Origin: Gemmatimonadota bacterium
GTDB lineage: Bacteria; Gemmatimonadota; Gemmatimonadetes; Gemmatimonadales; GWC2-71-9
Length of the DNA: 64,000 nt
NCBI GenBank assembly: GCA_016713435.1
Contig: JADJPD010000001.1
Coordinates: 310,001 to 374,000, forward strand
Direction: 5' to 3'
The notes under the pieces were generated by a model, which searched no databases, was not told the DNA's origin, and saw only the letters and a list, made by a program, of their open reading frames with translations. Shown one piece after another: positions 33,427 to 42,221 of the stretch (positions are counted from its first letter, which is position 1; each line of letters begins with the position of its first letter). The position numbers were made by a program, and so were the translations under genes.

Positions 33427-35330
33427 CGGCGGACTCCGGCGCGCCGGGACCAGCCCCGGGCGCAGTTGAAGCCGGGCACACAGCCGTATGGGGGGATGTC
33501 CCGGACCCGGCCGTGGAGCGTCAGGGTCCGGCCGGTGGGGATCCCTGTGAAGTTGGGTTCCAGTTCCTCGAAGGTCGCGCCGTTGAAGTCGAGGGTGGCT
33601 CGCTGCAGGGTATCGAAGGTCGTGCGGGTGATGCCGGCGCAGCCCCCAGCGGGACAGGCCCAGGTGTCGGACCAGAGCGAGAGCGTCGCCGCCGTGACGG
33701 CTCCCCTGCGCGTCGGTGGCAACCTGAACGAAGCCATCGCCCGGCAGGAACCACTGCTGCCCCCCCTGGCCGTCATCCAGCCAGAACTTGCCCACCTGGT
33801 CGTCGAACCGGATTTCGGGAGGCTGGATGCAGATGCGCCGGTCCGGAGCGCCGCTCACCGAGGCGATCAGGGTGTCGGTCGCGACAGTGCAGACATCCAC
33901 GGGGAAGCGGGGCGGTGCCGCGGCGCGGGCGGTGGCGGTGCCGCGCAGCATCACGTCACCAGCTCCGCTGGCAGCCCCCCGGCAGGACGCCGGAGAGCAC
34001 CAAGCCGCTGATCGCGACCGCGCGCCGCCCCGTGCTGTCGGGCGCGCCGAGGGTAAGGCCGGTGCAGCCGGGGGCCGCACAGTGGAACAGCTCCCCCGTC
34101 TGGGGATCCTGCAGCGTCACCGACAGGAGCTGGGCGCCGGCATGGATGATGGAGAGCGAGAGGGCGTTGACGCCGTCGCTGGCGGCGACCTCCTGGTACA
34201 ACCGGTCGGGGTACAGGGGCGAAGCGGATGCCCCGGCTGCGCAGCCCTGGAGGTAGCTGCCATCATCGCGTCGGGCCACGAGCCGGTCTGCGTCGCAGAT
34301 CAGGACGGGCGGCTGCGCCCCGGTGTCGGCCGCGACGAGCGCCCCGGACAGAGTCGCCGGCTCGCCATCGGAGGCACGCAGCAATGCGGTGCCGGCCAGG
34401 ACGATGGGCCGCGTACCCTCCGGCGTCACCCCGCCAATGGTCACCGGGCACCCCGCGCCGGCGCAGGTGTAGGCCTCTTCCCCGGCCCGCTGCCACCGGA
34501 CCTCCGGCCCCGCGGGGCCGCCGTCGCGGACCAGGAGAGAGTCCTGACGCTCGTTGACGAAGCCGAAGATCGTCGCCGTGGGGTCGAGTGGATCGGCCGC
34601 GGTGAATTTCTGGAAGGGGCAGTGCTGCCGGGTGACCGCCGGGGTGGCCACCTCGGCGCGCTCGAACTTGCAGCGCTGCGCCTCCCGCGCGATCGTCGGC
34701 TCGAAGGCAAAGGGATCGAAGATCGCGCTCACCGCGCCGATGGCGTCAAACACCGGGTCCCCGGGAGGGAGCGACCTCCGCGGTCATCCAGTCCACGTCA
34801 GGCGCCGCAATCCCGTACTGCTCCGCGAGCAGCAGGACGACTTGCCGGCGCGCCGCCGCCAGCGTGGCCGGGGTCAGCTGCGCCAGGGCCTCATTGGCCC
34901 CCTGGACGGTCGAGGAGTCCTCGAACCACTGGAAGGGCTGGGCACCGAGCGCCCAGAGGGTCTGCAGCTCGGTGAGGAGGTGGAGGTGACGCTCCCGTGT
35001 CGAGCGCCACGGCGTGAATGTTCGCACCGGTGCCGGCATCTGGTGTCTGCAGGAGGTAGGGCGGATCGAGCCGGTCCACGCGGGTCTCGAAGCGGCCCTG
35101 CTCGTCGGTGATCACGGAGCGGCCCGCGACATTCCGGCCACGGATCAGGACCATGGTGGTTGGCGTGGGCCCACTCGAGCTCAAGACCACGCCACGGAGA
35201 TAGGCGGGATTGGCGGGCGGCGGGCCCGGTGGGGCGGTAGGCGGCTCTAGCGTGCAGGCACCGAGCAGGAGCAGAGGAGGAGGCGCCGGGCGGCCGCCCG
35301 TGCGCCCTCGTGCTCCGTCCGGGCATTCAT
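33423..35330 (-). pseudogene. Cys-module lipoprotein, unit 5, multiple frameshifts
   Basis: A relative of the intact lipoproteins at 38259 and 40323 and about the same length, but its reading frame changes at about 35280 (inside the signal peptide), 34985, 34760, 33965 and 33705. Pieced together it has a lipobox LGAC, an N-terminal beta-domain (FETRVDRLDPPYLLQT), a helical region (LTELQTLWALGAQPFQWFED), three Cys modules (YTCAGAGCPVTIG, FHCAAPGCTGLTLGAPD, WACPAGGCAGIT) and the family end RTLTLHGRVRDIPP. Start ATG 35330 lies one base after the unit 4 receptor stop. With five shifts it is either decayed or a badly resolved paralogue in the assembly. Confidence 0.75.
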
Positions 35331-35331
35331 G

Positions 35332-38262
35332 TCAGAGTCCCCCGTTCGGCATCGCATAGGTGACCGTGAGCCAGAGGCCGCGCGGGGCGCCGGGCGCCAC
35401 GAAGCTGGTGTAGCTCCATTCCGTGGACTTGTAGTTGAAGCCCCCCGGCCCGATGGCTCCCAGCACCGAGGGGGCAAAGGGTGAGACGCCGAGGCGCCCG
35501 GCGCTGAAGTAGCGCGCGTTGAACAGGTTGTTCACCTGCGCGGACACCACGGCATCGGGCCCGAGGCGGACCGAGGTGCGCAGGGTGAAGACGGCGAACC
35601 CGGGGACGGTCCCCGCCTGGCGGAACCTGGGCAGCAGGATGCTGTCGTTGCCGCCGGTGTAGATCGTCCCCGAGCCGCCGGTGGAGCCGGACCACTGGTA
35701 GATCTCGTAGACGTCATCGCGTGGCCGGTGGAGGTTGTTCTCGTTGCCCCGCAGGTACGCCCGGGAATGGCCACTCATCCCCAGCCCCACGTCCCACCCT
35801 CGGCGCAGCTCGAGGTCGAGCCCGAGGTTGAGGTTATGGATCGGCACACCGGGGAGGTGGGCGCCGGGATCCACCTGGATGGTGTTGTAGGTGCCCACCC
35901 CGCCGTTCTTGGCCGCGTTCTCGTTGGGGAACTGCGACCCGGGTTGCGAGTTGCGGTTGAAGTCGGCGCTCGAGTTCTGGGCGCTCTGCACCCAGTGCCG
36001 GGTGCGGTAGGTGGCGTCGGTGAGGGCATAGCCGGCGCGGACCCGCACCGGGCCCACCGAGCCCCGGGCGCCCAGTTCCACGCCCTGCCGGCGGGTCTTC
36101 CCGATATTCCGGAAGAAGTTGATGTTGCCGACGTCCTCCAGCGCGATGTCGTTGCTCAGGTCGGTGCGGTACACCGCCGCGTTCCATTCCCACCGCCCCA
36201 GCGTGCCGCGGGCCCCCGCCTCCCAGGCGGTGCTGCGGATCTGCTTGAGATACGGATCCCCCGACAGCGCGAACGGCAGCGTGCAGGCGGGGCCGAGCAG
36301 GCTCCGGGGCACGTACCGCGGTGGCAGGGGGTCGCCGTTCTGGTCCACCTGCCCGGCATTCACGTCGACCGGGGTACCGTCGTAGGCACACCCCAGCTCG
36401 GTGACCGAGGGGGTGCGGGCCCCGCGGCTCCAGTTGCCGTAGAGGTTGACCCGGGCCCACGGCGACCAGGTCACGCCGAGGTTGGGGTTGAGGGACCGGT
36501 AGGTGAAGGCGTCCGCGGTGCGGCTGGCGGCCAGGTTGGGGATGGGCCGGTCGGCCGGCAGGGGCGAGGCCGGGCAGGAGGCGAGGTCGCGCGTGGGGCA
36601 GAGGATCTTCTGCGGCACCACGTTGGTGTTGAAGACCCGGCTGCCCCACCAGTGGAGGTATCCGGGAAAGACGCTCACGTCGAGCTGGTTGTCGAGTGCC
36701 GTGTGGTTGTACCGCAGCGCGCCGGTCAGGTGGAGGTTGTCCCGGGGCGACCAGGTCTCGCTGCCGTAGAGGCTCCAGGTGGCGCTGGTGCCATGGAAGT
36801 CGTTGAGCGGCACGCGGCGCTGGGCCGCGAAGTACATGGGGTGGATGTGGGCAGGGTCGGTGTAGGCGCGGCGGTCGTCGTCGAACAGCCCCAGTTGCCG
36901 CTCGGTGCGGTAGTCGCCGCTGTTCCAGTCCACCGAGGCGCCGACCATCGCCTTGTGACGGGGCAGGTTCCAGTTGGCCTGGATCGCGGCCCCATGCACC
37001 CGCTGCTCGATGCCGCTGTGGTTGATCAGGCTCACCGGGGTGCCCTCGACCACGCCGGGGCTGGCGTCGTAGTTGCCGTTGCGGGGCCCGCCCTCCTCGA
37101 AGGAAACGCCGTTCTGGCACGGCATCGTGTCGAGTTTCACCGGGATGTAGGTGGTGTCGCCGAGGTAGGGGTCGACGACGACGTCGGTGTCGACCTCCCC
37201 GTCGTGGTTGGCGTCCAGCCAGTGACAGAGGGGCTGGGTGGGAGCCTCGGGCTCCAGCTCCTTGTCGAAGATCCCGTCCATGTTCTGGAAGTCCAGGTAC
37301 ACCGTGCCGGCGGTGGTGTAGCGGTTGCTCGTGCGCCGGTAGGCCTGCAGCGACACGTTCATCCGCTCGCTCCGGTTCCACAGGGCCTGCAGGGTGAACT
37401 GGGCCAGCCGGTTCCGGGTCTGGTCGGGCGAGGTGAAGACGTTCTCGGGCCGGAGCCGCCACATCTCGAGGGGCAGCAGCCCGTTCCCGATCAGGTCATT
37501 GCGCGCCAGGAGCGCACTCAGCGTGAACAGGGTGTTGCCCCGCAGGTGATCCAGCCGCAGGAAGCCCTGCTTCATGGAGGAGTTCGAGTTGTCCCGCCAG
37601 CCGGCTTCGTCGAACCCGGTGACGGCCCCGAACGCGGCCCAGGCGCCCCGGGCGCCGCCGGCCGCCAGCTTCACCTGCCGCCGCCCGAAGGCGCCGCCGG
37701 TGCCGATGGCCTCCACCCCCTGGTCCTGGAAGCCGCTGCGGGTCCGGAGGGTGATGGCGCCACCCAGAGTATTGAGCCCGAAGAGCGGATTGCTGCCGGG
37801 AAAGACATCCATCCGCGCAATGGCATTGAGCGGCAGCAGGTCCCAGTTCACCACATCACCGAAGGCCTCGTTGACCCGCACGCCATCCAGAAACACGGAG
37901 AGTCCCTGCGGCGTCCCGATCTGGGGGCTGGCGCTGAAGCCGCGGAAGACCACGTCGGCCTGCAGCGGGTTGCCTTGGTAGTCGTTGAGGTGCACCGACT
38001 GCAGCTCGTTCCCCAGGAAGTCGGTGAGCCCGACGGCCCCGCTCCTCCGGATCTCGAGCTGCGTGGCCCCCTGCACGTTGCCGGCGATCTGGTCGTGCCG
38101 GAGCCGGAGGCCCGGAAGGGGGCCGAGCTGCGTCATGCGCCGCGCGCGGACCACCAGGGTGTCGAGTTCGACCACGCGGCGCGGCGCGCTGTCGGCCTGC
38201 TGGCCCGCCAGTGGCGCGGCGCACAGCACGAGCGCCGCGAGGGCGCGGCGGGCGCGGGTCAT
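35332..38262 (-). CDS. Large TonB-dependent receptor, unit 4
   Basis: An intact 976-residue outer-membrane receptor. ATG 38262 overlaps the lipoprotein stop (ATGA) and gives a signal peptide ending PLAGQQ. The TonB-box-like start VVELDTLVVRARR is followed by the plug (FSASPQIGTPQGLSVFLDGV, NPLFGLNTLGGAITLRTRSG) and a 22-strand-type barrel. The long loop motif CHWLDANHDGEVD lies at about residue 346 and resembles a calcium-binding loop. ELGCAYDGTPVDVN and LPFALSGDPYLKQIRS are family segments. Its 3' end contains the 213-bp tract shared with the unit 6 remnant. The family resembles receptors common in Xanthomonas-like bacteria; the ligand is unknown. Confidence 0.92.
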   Translation of the reverse strand: MTRARRALAALVLCAAPLAGQQADSAPRRVVELDTLVVRARRMTQLGPLPGLRLRHDQIAGNVQGATQLEIRRSGAVGLTDFLGNELQSVHLNDYQGNPLQADVVFRGFSASPQIGTPQGLSVFLDGVRVNEAFGDVVNWDLLPLNAIARMDVFPGSNPLFGLNTLGGAITLRTRSGFQDQGVEAIGTGGAFGRRQVKLAAGGARGAWAAFGAVTGFDEAGWRDNSNSSMKQGFLRLDHLRGNTLFTLSALLARNDLIGNGLLPLEMWRLRPENVFTSPDQTRNRLAQFTLQALWNRSERMNVSLQAYRRTSNRYTTAGTVYLDFQNMDGIFDKELEPEAPTQPLCHWLDANHDGEVDTDVVVDPYLGDTTYIPVKLDTMPCQNGVSFEEGGPRNGNYDASPGVVEGTPVSLINHSGIEQRVHGAAIQANWNLPRHKAMVGASVDWNSGDYRTERQLGLFDDDRRAYTDPAHIHPMYFAAQRRVPLNDFHGTSATWSLYGSETWSPRDNLHLTGALRYNHTALDNQLDVSVFPGYLHWWGSRVFNTNVVPQKILCPTRDLASCPASPLPADRPIPNLAASRTADAFTYRSLNPNLGVTWSPWARVNLYGNWSRGARTPSVTELGCAYDGTPVDVNAGQVDQNGDPLPPRYVPRSLLGPACTLPFALSGDPYLKQIRSTAWEAGARGTLGRWEWNAAVYRTDLSNDIALEDVGNINFFRNIGKTRRQGVELGARGSVGPVRVRAGYALTDATYRTRHWVQSAQNSSADFNRNSQPGSQFPNENAAKNGGVGTYNTIQVDPGAHLPGVPIHNLNLGLDLELRRGWDVGLGMSGHSRAYLRGNENNLHRPRDDVYEIYQWSGSTGGSGTIYTGGNDSILLPRFRQAGTVPGFAVFTLRTSVRLGPDAVVSAQVNNLFNARYFSAGRLGVSPFAPSVLGAIGPGGFNYKSTEWSYTSFVAPGAPRGLWLTVTYAMPNGGL
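35447..35659 (-). repeat. 213-bp exact duplicate, copy 2
   Basis: Identical to 29997-30209. It encodes residues about 868-938 of the unit 4 receptor (the last strands before the C-terminus). No other receptor in the window has a comparable stretch of identity by eye. Confidence 0.93.
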
Positions 38263-40229
38263 GGCCGACCCTCCGGCCGCCGCGCAGTGGCGGGGCCGGG
38301 CAGAACCGGCCGTCGTCGCAGGCGCAATGATGGTGGTATCTCCTGCGGGGTGCTCCGCGCCATCCGGACCGGGGTGCCGGGGCGCAGGCAGAGGTAGACG
38401 CACGGATCGGCGGGAACACGGTGAATTGTCCCGTTGAGCACCGCCGTGCGGCCGGTCAGGATCCCGGTCTCGTCATACTCCACCACGGTCACGTCGGTGA
38501 AGCTGACGGAGACCTCGCGCGCACTGTCAGGGTCGGTGGCGCTGAGGCCGGCGCACGGCAGGAAGTCGGCGCAGGTCCAGCCTTCCGCCAGCACCTGCAG
38601 GGAGAGGGAGAGCCCCGCCGACGGCGGCCCGGTCACCTGGAGGGCGTGGTCACCGTTCAGGTAGTAGACCGTGTCCGGGCCGAGGGCGTCGCCGTACCAG
38701 AGCTTGCCGAGCCCGTAGACCACCGGTGACGGCGGCCCCACGCAGACCTCCACCGCCACCTTACCCTCCACGACCACGTGCACGGTATCCGTGGCGAACG
38801 GGCAGACCGGCTGCACCGGCCGGCCGATGCCGTAGTAGTCGGGCGGGGGCGGCGGCGAGACGGTGATGCGGGAGTCCACGCCGAGCACCAGGTCGCCGGT
38901 TCCGAGGGGGAGGCCGTCGAAGCCGATCTCGGTGAGCACCACGTCCTGGAACCCCAGCTGGCGCCGGCCGCGACTGTCCGGGGCCGAGACGGTGATGCCC
39001 GCGCACGCCGGCTGGTGGCAGCGGAACAGCTGGCCGAACTGGTCCACGAAGGTGGCGCGGAGGACACTGTCGCCAGCGAGCAGGATCCGGAGCCCGGTGG
39101 CGTCGGTGCCGTCGCGGAAGTCGAGGAAGTGGTTGTCGCGGTCGGGGAACACGCGCTGCCCGTCGCTGCTGGCGAGGCACCCCTGCTGCCGGCTGCCGTC
39201 GGGGCGGGTGGCCACGAACTTCGACGCGGTGCAGTAGAGCAAGGGAAGCTGGGGCCCGGTGTCGGGAGCGGTGAGCGTGGCATGCAGCGTCGCGGTGGCG
39301 CCACCGGCCTGGGCCAGGACCGCGCCCGTCAGGGTCACGGGCGTGGTGCCATCGGCGGCGGTCGCGCCGACCGACACCCCGGCGCACCCGGCGCAGGAGT
39401 AGGGGAGTTCCCCCGGATGCCGGTAGGTCACCTCCACCCCGGCGGGGCCACCGAGCCGCACCTCCACCGAGTCATCGAGCGGGTCGGTGAAGGCCAGGAG
39501 CGTCACGGCGGGGTCGAGCGGATCGGGGCCGGTGTGCTTCTGGTGCAGGCAGACCAGCCGCAGCCCGTCCGCCAGGCCGACGGCGACCCGCTCGTGCCGG
39601 CAGCGCTCGGCGTGCTGGCGCAGCGTGTCGGACCAGTCGGGAAAGAAGCCGGCCCAGGCGATGCCCTCGACCGCCACGAGGGCATCGAACATCGAGTCGC
39701 CGGGCACCGGCTGGAACGGGAGCGTGCGCCAGTCGGCATCGGGGAGCGCGAGGGCGTACCGATCCTGGAACCAGGTGCGGAGCACCGTCCGGGCCGTGTC
39801 GAGGAGGGCCTGGGTGATCGGTCCGCCGGCGGTGTAGGCGCGCACCCAGAGCGCCTGCAGGTCGGTCAGCTCGTTGAGCTGGACCGGCAGGGTGTCGAGC
39901 GCGATGGCGGAGATGCCGCCACCATAGAAGCGATACGGCGCGAAGACCTGGAACGGTGGGCGGATCCGGCGGACGTCGATCTGCCAGGCACCGAGGCCGT
40001 CGGTGACGGTCTTGAAGCCGAAGCTGTCCGGGAGCGACTGCAGCTCGATCTCGTCGTGGGCCACGGGCCCCTGCGCGGTGATCGCGGTGCCGCGGAGGTA
40101 GAGCGGGGTGCTGCTCGCCGGCGGCTCGGGGGCGGCGGGCGGGTCGTCGATGCCGCAGGACGCGAGGAGCAGCAGCGTGGCGAGGCGGCAGCCGCGGAGG
40201 GTCGAGGCGGAAGGGGCAGCGATGGGCAT
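38259..40229 (-). CDS. Cys-module lipoprotein, unit 4
   Basis: An intact 656-residue lipoprotein. The signal peptide ends in lipobox LASC (about residue 25) followed by Asp-Asp, then a Pro-rich linker. An N-terminal beta-domain (YLRGTAITAQGPVAHDEIEL, then RRIRPPFQVFAPYRFYGGG) resembles carboxypeptidase-regulatory-like folds and is followed by a helical part. Three Cys modules follow: YSCAGCAGVSVG, FRCHQPACAGITVSAPDS and CADFLPCAGLSATDPDS. Between them is PLLYCTASKFVATRPDGS...GCL. The end is RTAVLNGTIHRVPADP plus a basic tail. No known enzyme motif is seen. The stop overlaps the receptor start, implying co-translation of an outer-membrane pair. Confidence 0.88.
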   Translation of the reverse strand: MPIAAPSASTLRGCRLATLLLLASCGIDDPPAAPEPPASSTPLYLRGTAITAQGPVAHDEIELQSLPDSFGFKTVTDGLGAWQIDVRRIRPPFQVFAPYRFYGGGISAIALDTLPVQLNELTDLQALWVRAYTAGGPITQALLDTARTVLRTWFQDRYALALPDADWRTLPFQPVPGDSMFDALVAVEGIAWAGFFPDWSDTLRQHAERCRHERVAVGLADGLRLVCLHQKHTGPDPLDPAVTLLAFTDPLDDSVEVRLGGPAGVEVTYRHPGELPYSCAGCAGVSVGATAADGTTPVTLTGAVLAQAGGATATLHATLTAPDTGPQLPLLYCTASKFVATRPDGSRQQGCLASSDGQRVFPDRDNHFLDFRDGTDATGLRILLAGDSVLRATFVDQFGQLFRCHQPACAGITVSAPDSRGRRQLGFQDVVLTEIGFDGLPLGTGDLVLGVDSRITVSPPPPPDYYGIGRPVQPVCPFATDTVHVVVEGKVAVEVCVGPPSPVVYGLGKLWYGDALGPDTVYYLNGDHALQVTGPPSAGLSLSLQVLAEGWTCADFLPCAGLSATDPDSAREVSVSFTDVTVVEYDETGILTGRTAVLNGTIHRVPADPCVYLCLRPGTPVRMARSTPQEIPPSLRLRRRPVLPGPATARRPEGRP

Positions 40230-40322
40230 GATCCAGGCTCCAGGTAGACTTCGACCGCCCCGGGCCTGTCCGTCCGGGGCGCTGTACCTACGGCGAACGG
40301 GTAGGGTCGGCGGGCGCCGGGA

Positions 40323-42221
40323 CTACCGCGGCCCGGCCCGCCCCAAGCGCGCCCTGCGCCTGAGGGCCGGTGGAACCGGGACCGGAACCGGCGGGAAGCG
40401 CCCGACCGTCCCGGACAGCGAAAGGGTCCGGAGCGTGGTGAGCTTGACGCCCGGCGCCGCCTCCCGGAGGAGCGTCCCCGCAAAGCTGATGGTCACCTCA
40501 CCCAGGCTGTCCGGCGCCGAGACGGTGACGCCGGTGCAGTCGATGCCGGCGCAGCCGCCCGCCATGCCGTTGGTGCCGCCGGTGGAGACGAGCACCTCGC
40601 GGATGGCCGTGCCCTGCAGGTTCACCGCGATGTTGTCGAAGTTCGCGTCCTGGACGAAGTACCCCGGCTCGCCGTCGGCCTGCTGGTACGATCCCACCCA
40701 GACGGTCCCGACGGTCGAATCGAAGGCGGGAGGACAGATGGCCATCGCCGGTGTGGTATCGCTGTAGCTCACCCGCACGGAATCGAGCCCGGCGCAGTCC
40801 GGGGGGGGCGGGAAGCCGGCATCGCCCAGGTCAAGCACCTGGCTCGGGAATGAGAGCGTGAGGCTCGCGAAACTGGTGCCGGACACGGTGCTGTCGGCGT
40901 TGACCGCGCCCAGCTGGGTGTTGTCGAAGGTCAGGCGGCGGTTGTTGAACCCGGCGTCGTCCTGGACCAGCGGGCCGACCGTCACCCCGTCGCACCCGGC
41001 GCCCTCACAGGCGAAGTCCGCCGACAGGGCAAAGTTCGCGTCGTAGTGCGAGTAGATGACATGCCGGAGCTCGGCGCCGCGGAGCGCGACATCGATCCGG
41101 AACTGGGGCACGCCGTCGGCAAGGCCGAACACCGTGTAAGTGCCGGCCACGCTCATGCCGGCCGCGGGGAGGCAGGCCACGTCGGCGCTCCGGTCGGGCC
41201 GGATGAGCACCAGCCGGTTGTCCTCGCAGTAGAGCGGGGGCAGCGTCACGCCGTCGGGAGCCGCGGTGACGGTGCCGCTCAGCGTCAGCGGCTGGGCCCC
41301 GGCCAGGCTGGTCCCGGCGAAGCTGATGGGCCGGGCACCGGCGCCGGTGGGGGCACCGATGGCCACGCCGGCGCACCCCCCCGGCAGGCAGCTGTAGGCC
41401 GCGCCGCCCCGGACAAAGCTCACCTGGAGCACCACCCCGCCCTGGGCACGGACCACGAGTGAGTCCCCGGCATCGCCGAGGAACAGGTAGCTCGTCACGG
41501 TGGAGTCGGTGGCGTCGGGGCCCGTGACCCGGGTGGCGGGGCAGAACTTCCCCGAGGCGGCGTTGCCCAGCACCAGCTGCCCCTGCCGGCACAGGATGGC
41601 CGCGAGGGAGAGCCGGGTCACGATCGCGTCCACGCTGCTGCCGTTGGCGTCCAGGGTGGCGTTGAGCGCGACGATCTGGTCGTACATCGGGTCGCCCGCC
41701 ACCGGGGTGAACGGCGTGGTGGCCCAGTCGGCGGCGCCGGTGGTGACGGTGAAGCCCTCCGTGGCGGCCAGGTACGCGGCCATCGTGGCCTGCGCGGCGT
41801 CGAGGTCGGCGCGGTCCAGGCGCGCCAGCGAATCGTCGAGGAGCGCCTGGGCGTAGGCCAGCGTGGTGAGCGGGGAGAGGTTGACCAGCCCCGAGTCGAG
41901 CGCGATCGCCGCGAGGCCGATGCCGGCCGCCGTGGTGGCCTGGACGATGAACGGCGGCTCCAGGTCGAGGATCGTGGTGCGGTAGGTGCCGAGCGTGTCG
42001 CCCCGCAGCTCCCGCGTGATGCCGCTCACGCCGGAGACGGTCCCGCCCAGCTGCCCCACCCCGATCCCGTCCACCACGGCGCCATGCACCTCGGGGAAGG
42101 GGAACTGCGGACCGGTCGCGGAGGGGCGGTCCACGCAGGCGCCGAGCCACAGCGCGCCCAGCAGCGGGAGCGCGCCGGCGCGGCGCGGAACGGTGACGGA
42201 ATAGCGGCGGCTAGTCGGCAT
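40323..42221 (-). CDS. Cys-module lipoprotein, unit 3
   Basis: An intact 632-residue lipoprotein. ATG 42221 lies within the end of the upstream receptor (11-base overlap). Lipobox LGAC is at about residue 27. The N-terminal beta-domain contains YRTTILDLEPPFIVQATTAA and AIALDSGLVNLSPLTTLAYA, then a helical segment. Cys modules: YSCLPGGCAGVAIGAP, FACEGAGCDGVTVG and CAGIDCTGVTVSAPDS, with PPLYCEDNRLVLIRPDRS between the first two. The end is RTLSLSGTVGRFPP and a basic tail. Unlike the other pairs this lipoprotein follows its receptor. It is 93 bases from the next lipoprotein gene. Function unknown. Confidence 0.88.
   Translation of the reverse strand: MPTSRRYSVTVPRRAGALPLLGALWLGACVDRPSATGPQFPFPEVHGAVVDGIGVGQLGGTVSGVSGITRELRGDTLGTYRTTILDLEPPFIVQATTAAGIGLAAIALDSGLVNLSPLTTLAYAQALLDDSLARLDRADLDAAQATMAAYLAATEGFTVTTGAADWATTPFTPVAGDPMYDQIVALNATLDANGSSVDAIVTRLSLAAILCRQGQLVLGNAASGKFCPATRVTGPDATDSTVTSYLFLGDAGDSLVVRAQGGVVLQVSFVRGGAAYSCLPGGCAGVAIGAPTGAGARPISFAGTSLAGAQPLTLSGTVTAAPDGVTLPPLYCEDNRLVLIRPDRSADVACLPAAGMSVAGTYTVFGLADGVPQFRIDVALRGAELRHVIYSHYDANFALSADFACEGAGCDGVTVGPLVQDDAGFNNRRLTFDNTQLGAVNADSTVSGTSFASLTLSFPSQVLDLGDAGFPPPPDCAGLDSVRVSYSDTTPAMAICPPAFDSTVGTVWVGSYQQADGEPGYFVQDANFDNIAVNLQGTAIREVLVSTGGTNGMAGGCAGIDCTGVTVSAPDSLGEVTISFAGTLLREAAPGVKLTTLRTLSLSGTVGRFPPVPVPVPPALRRRARLGRAGPR

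Noticed and set aside
31009..34011. Long plus-strand open frames opposite the receptor array (up to about 1000 codons; others at 35728-38397, 42988-44925 and 46756-48384)
   Set aside because: They mirror the minus-strand receptors, have no signal peptides or motifs, and the minus frames carry clear TonB plug and barrel motifs.
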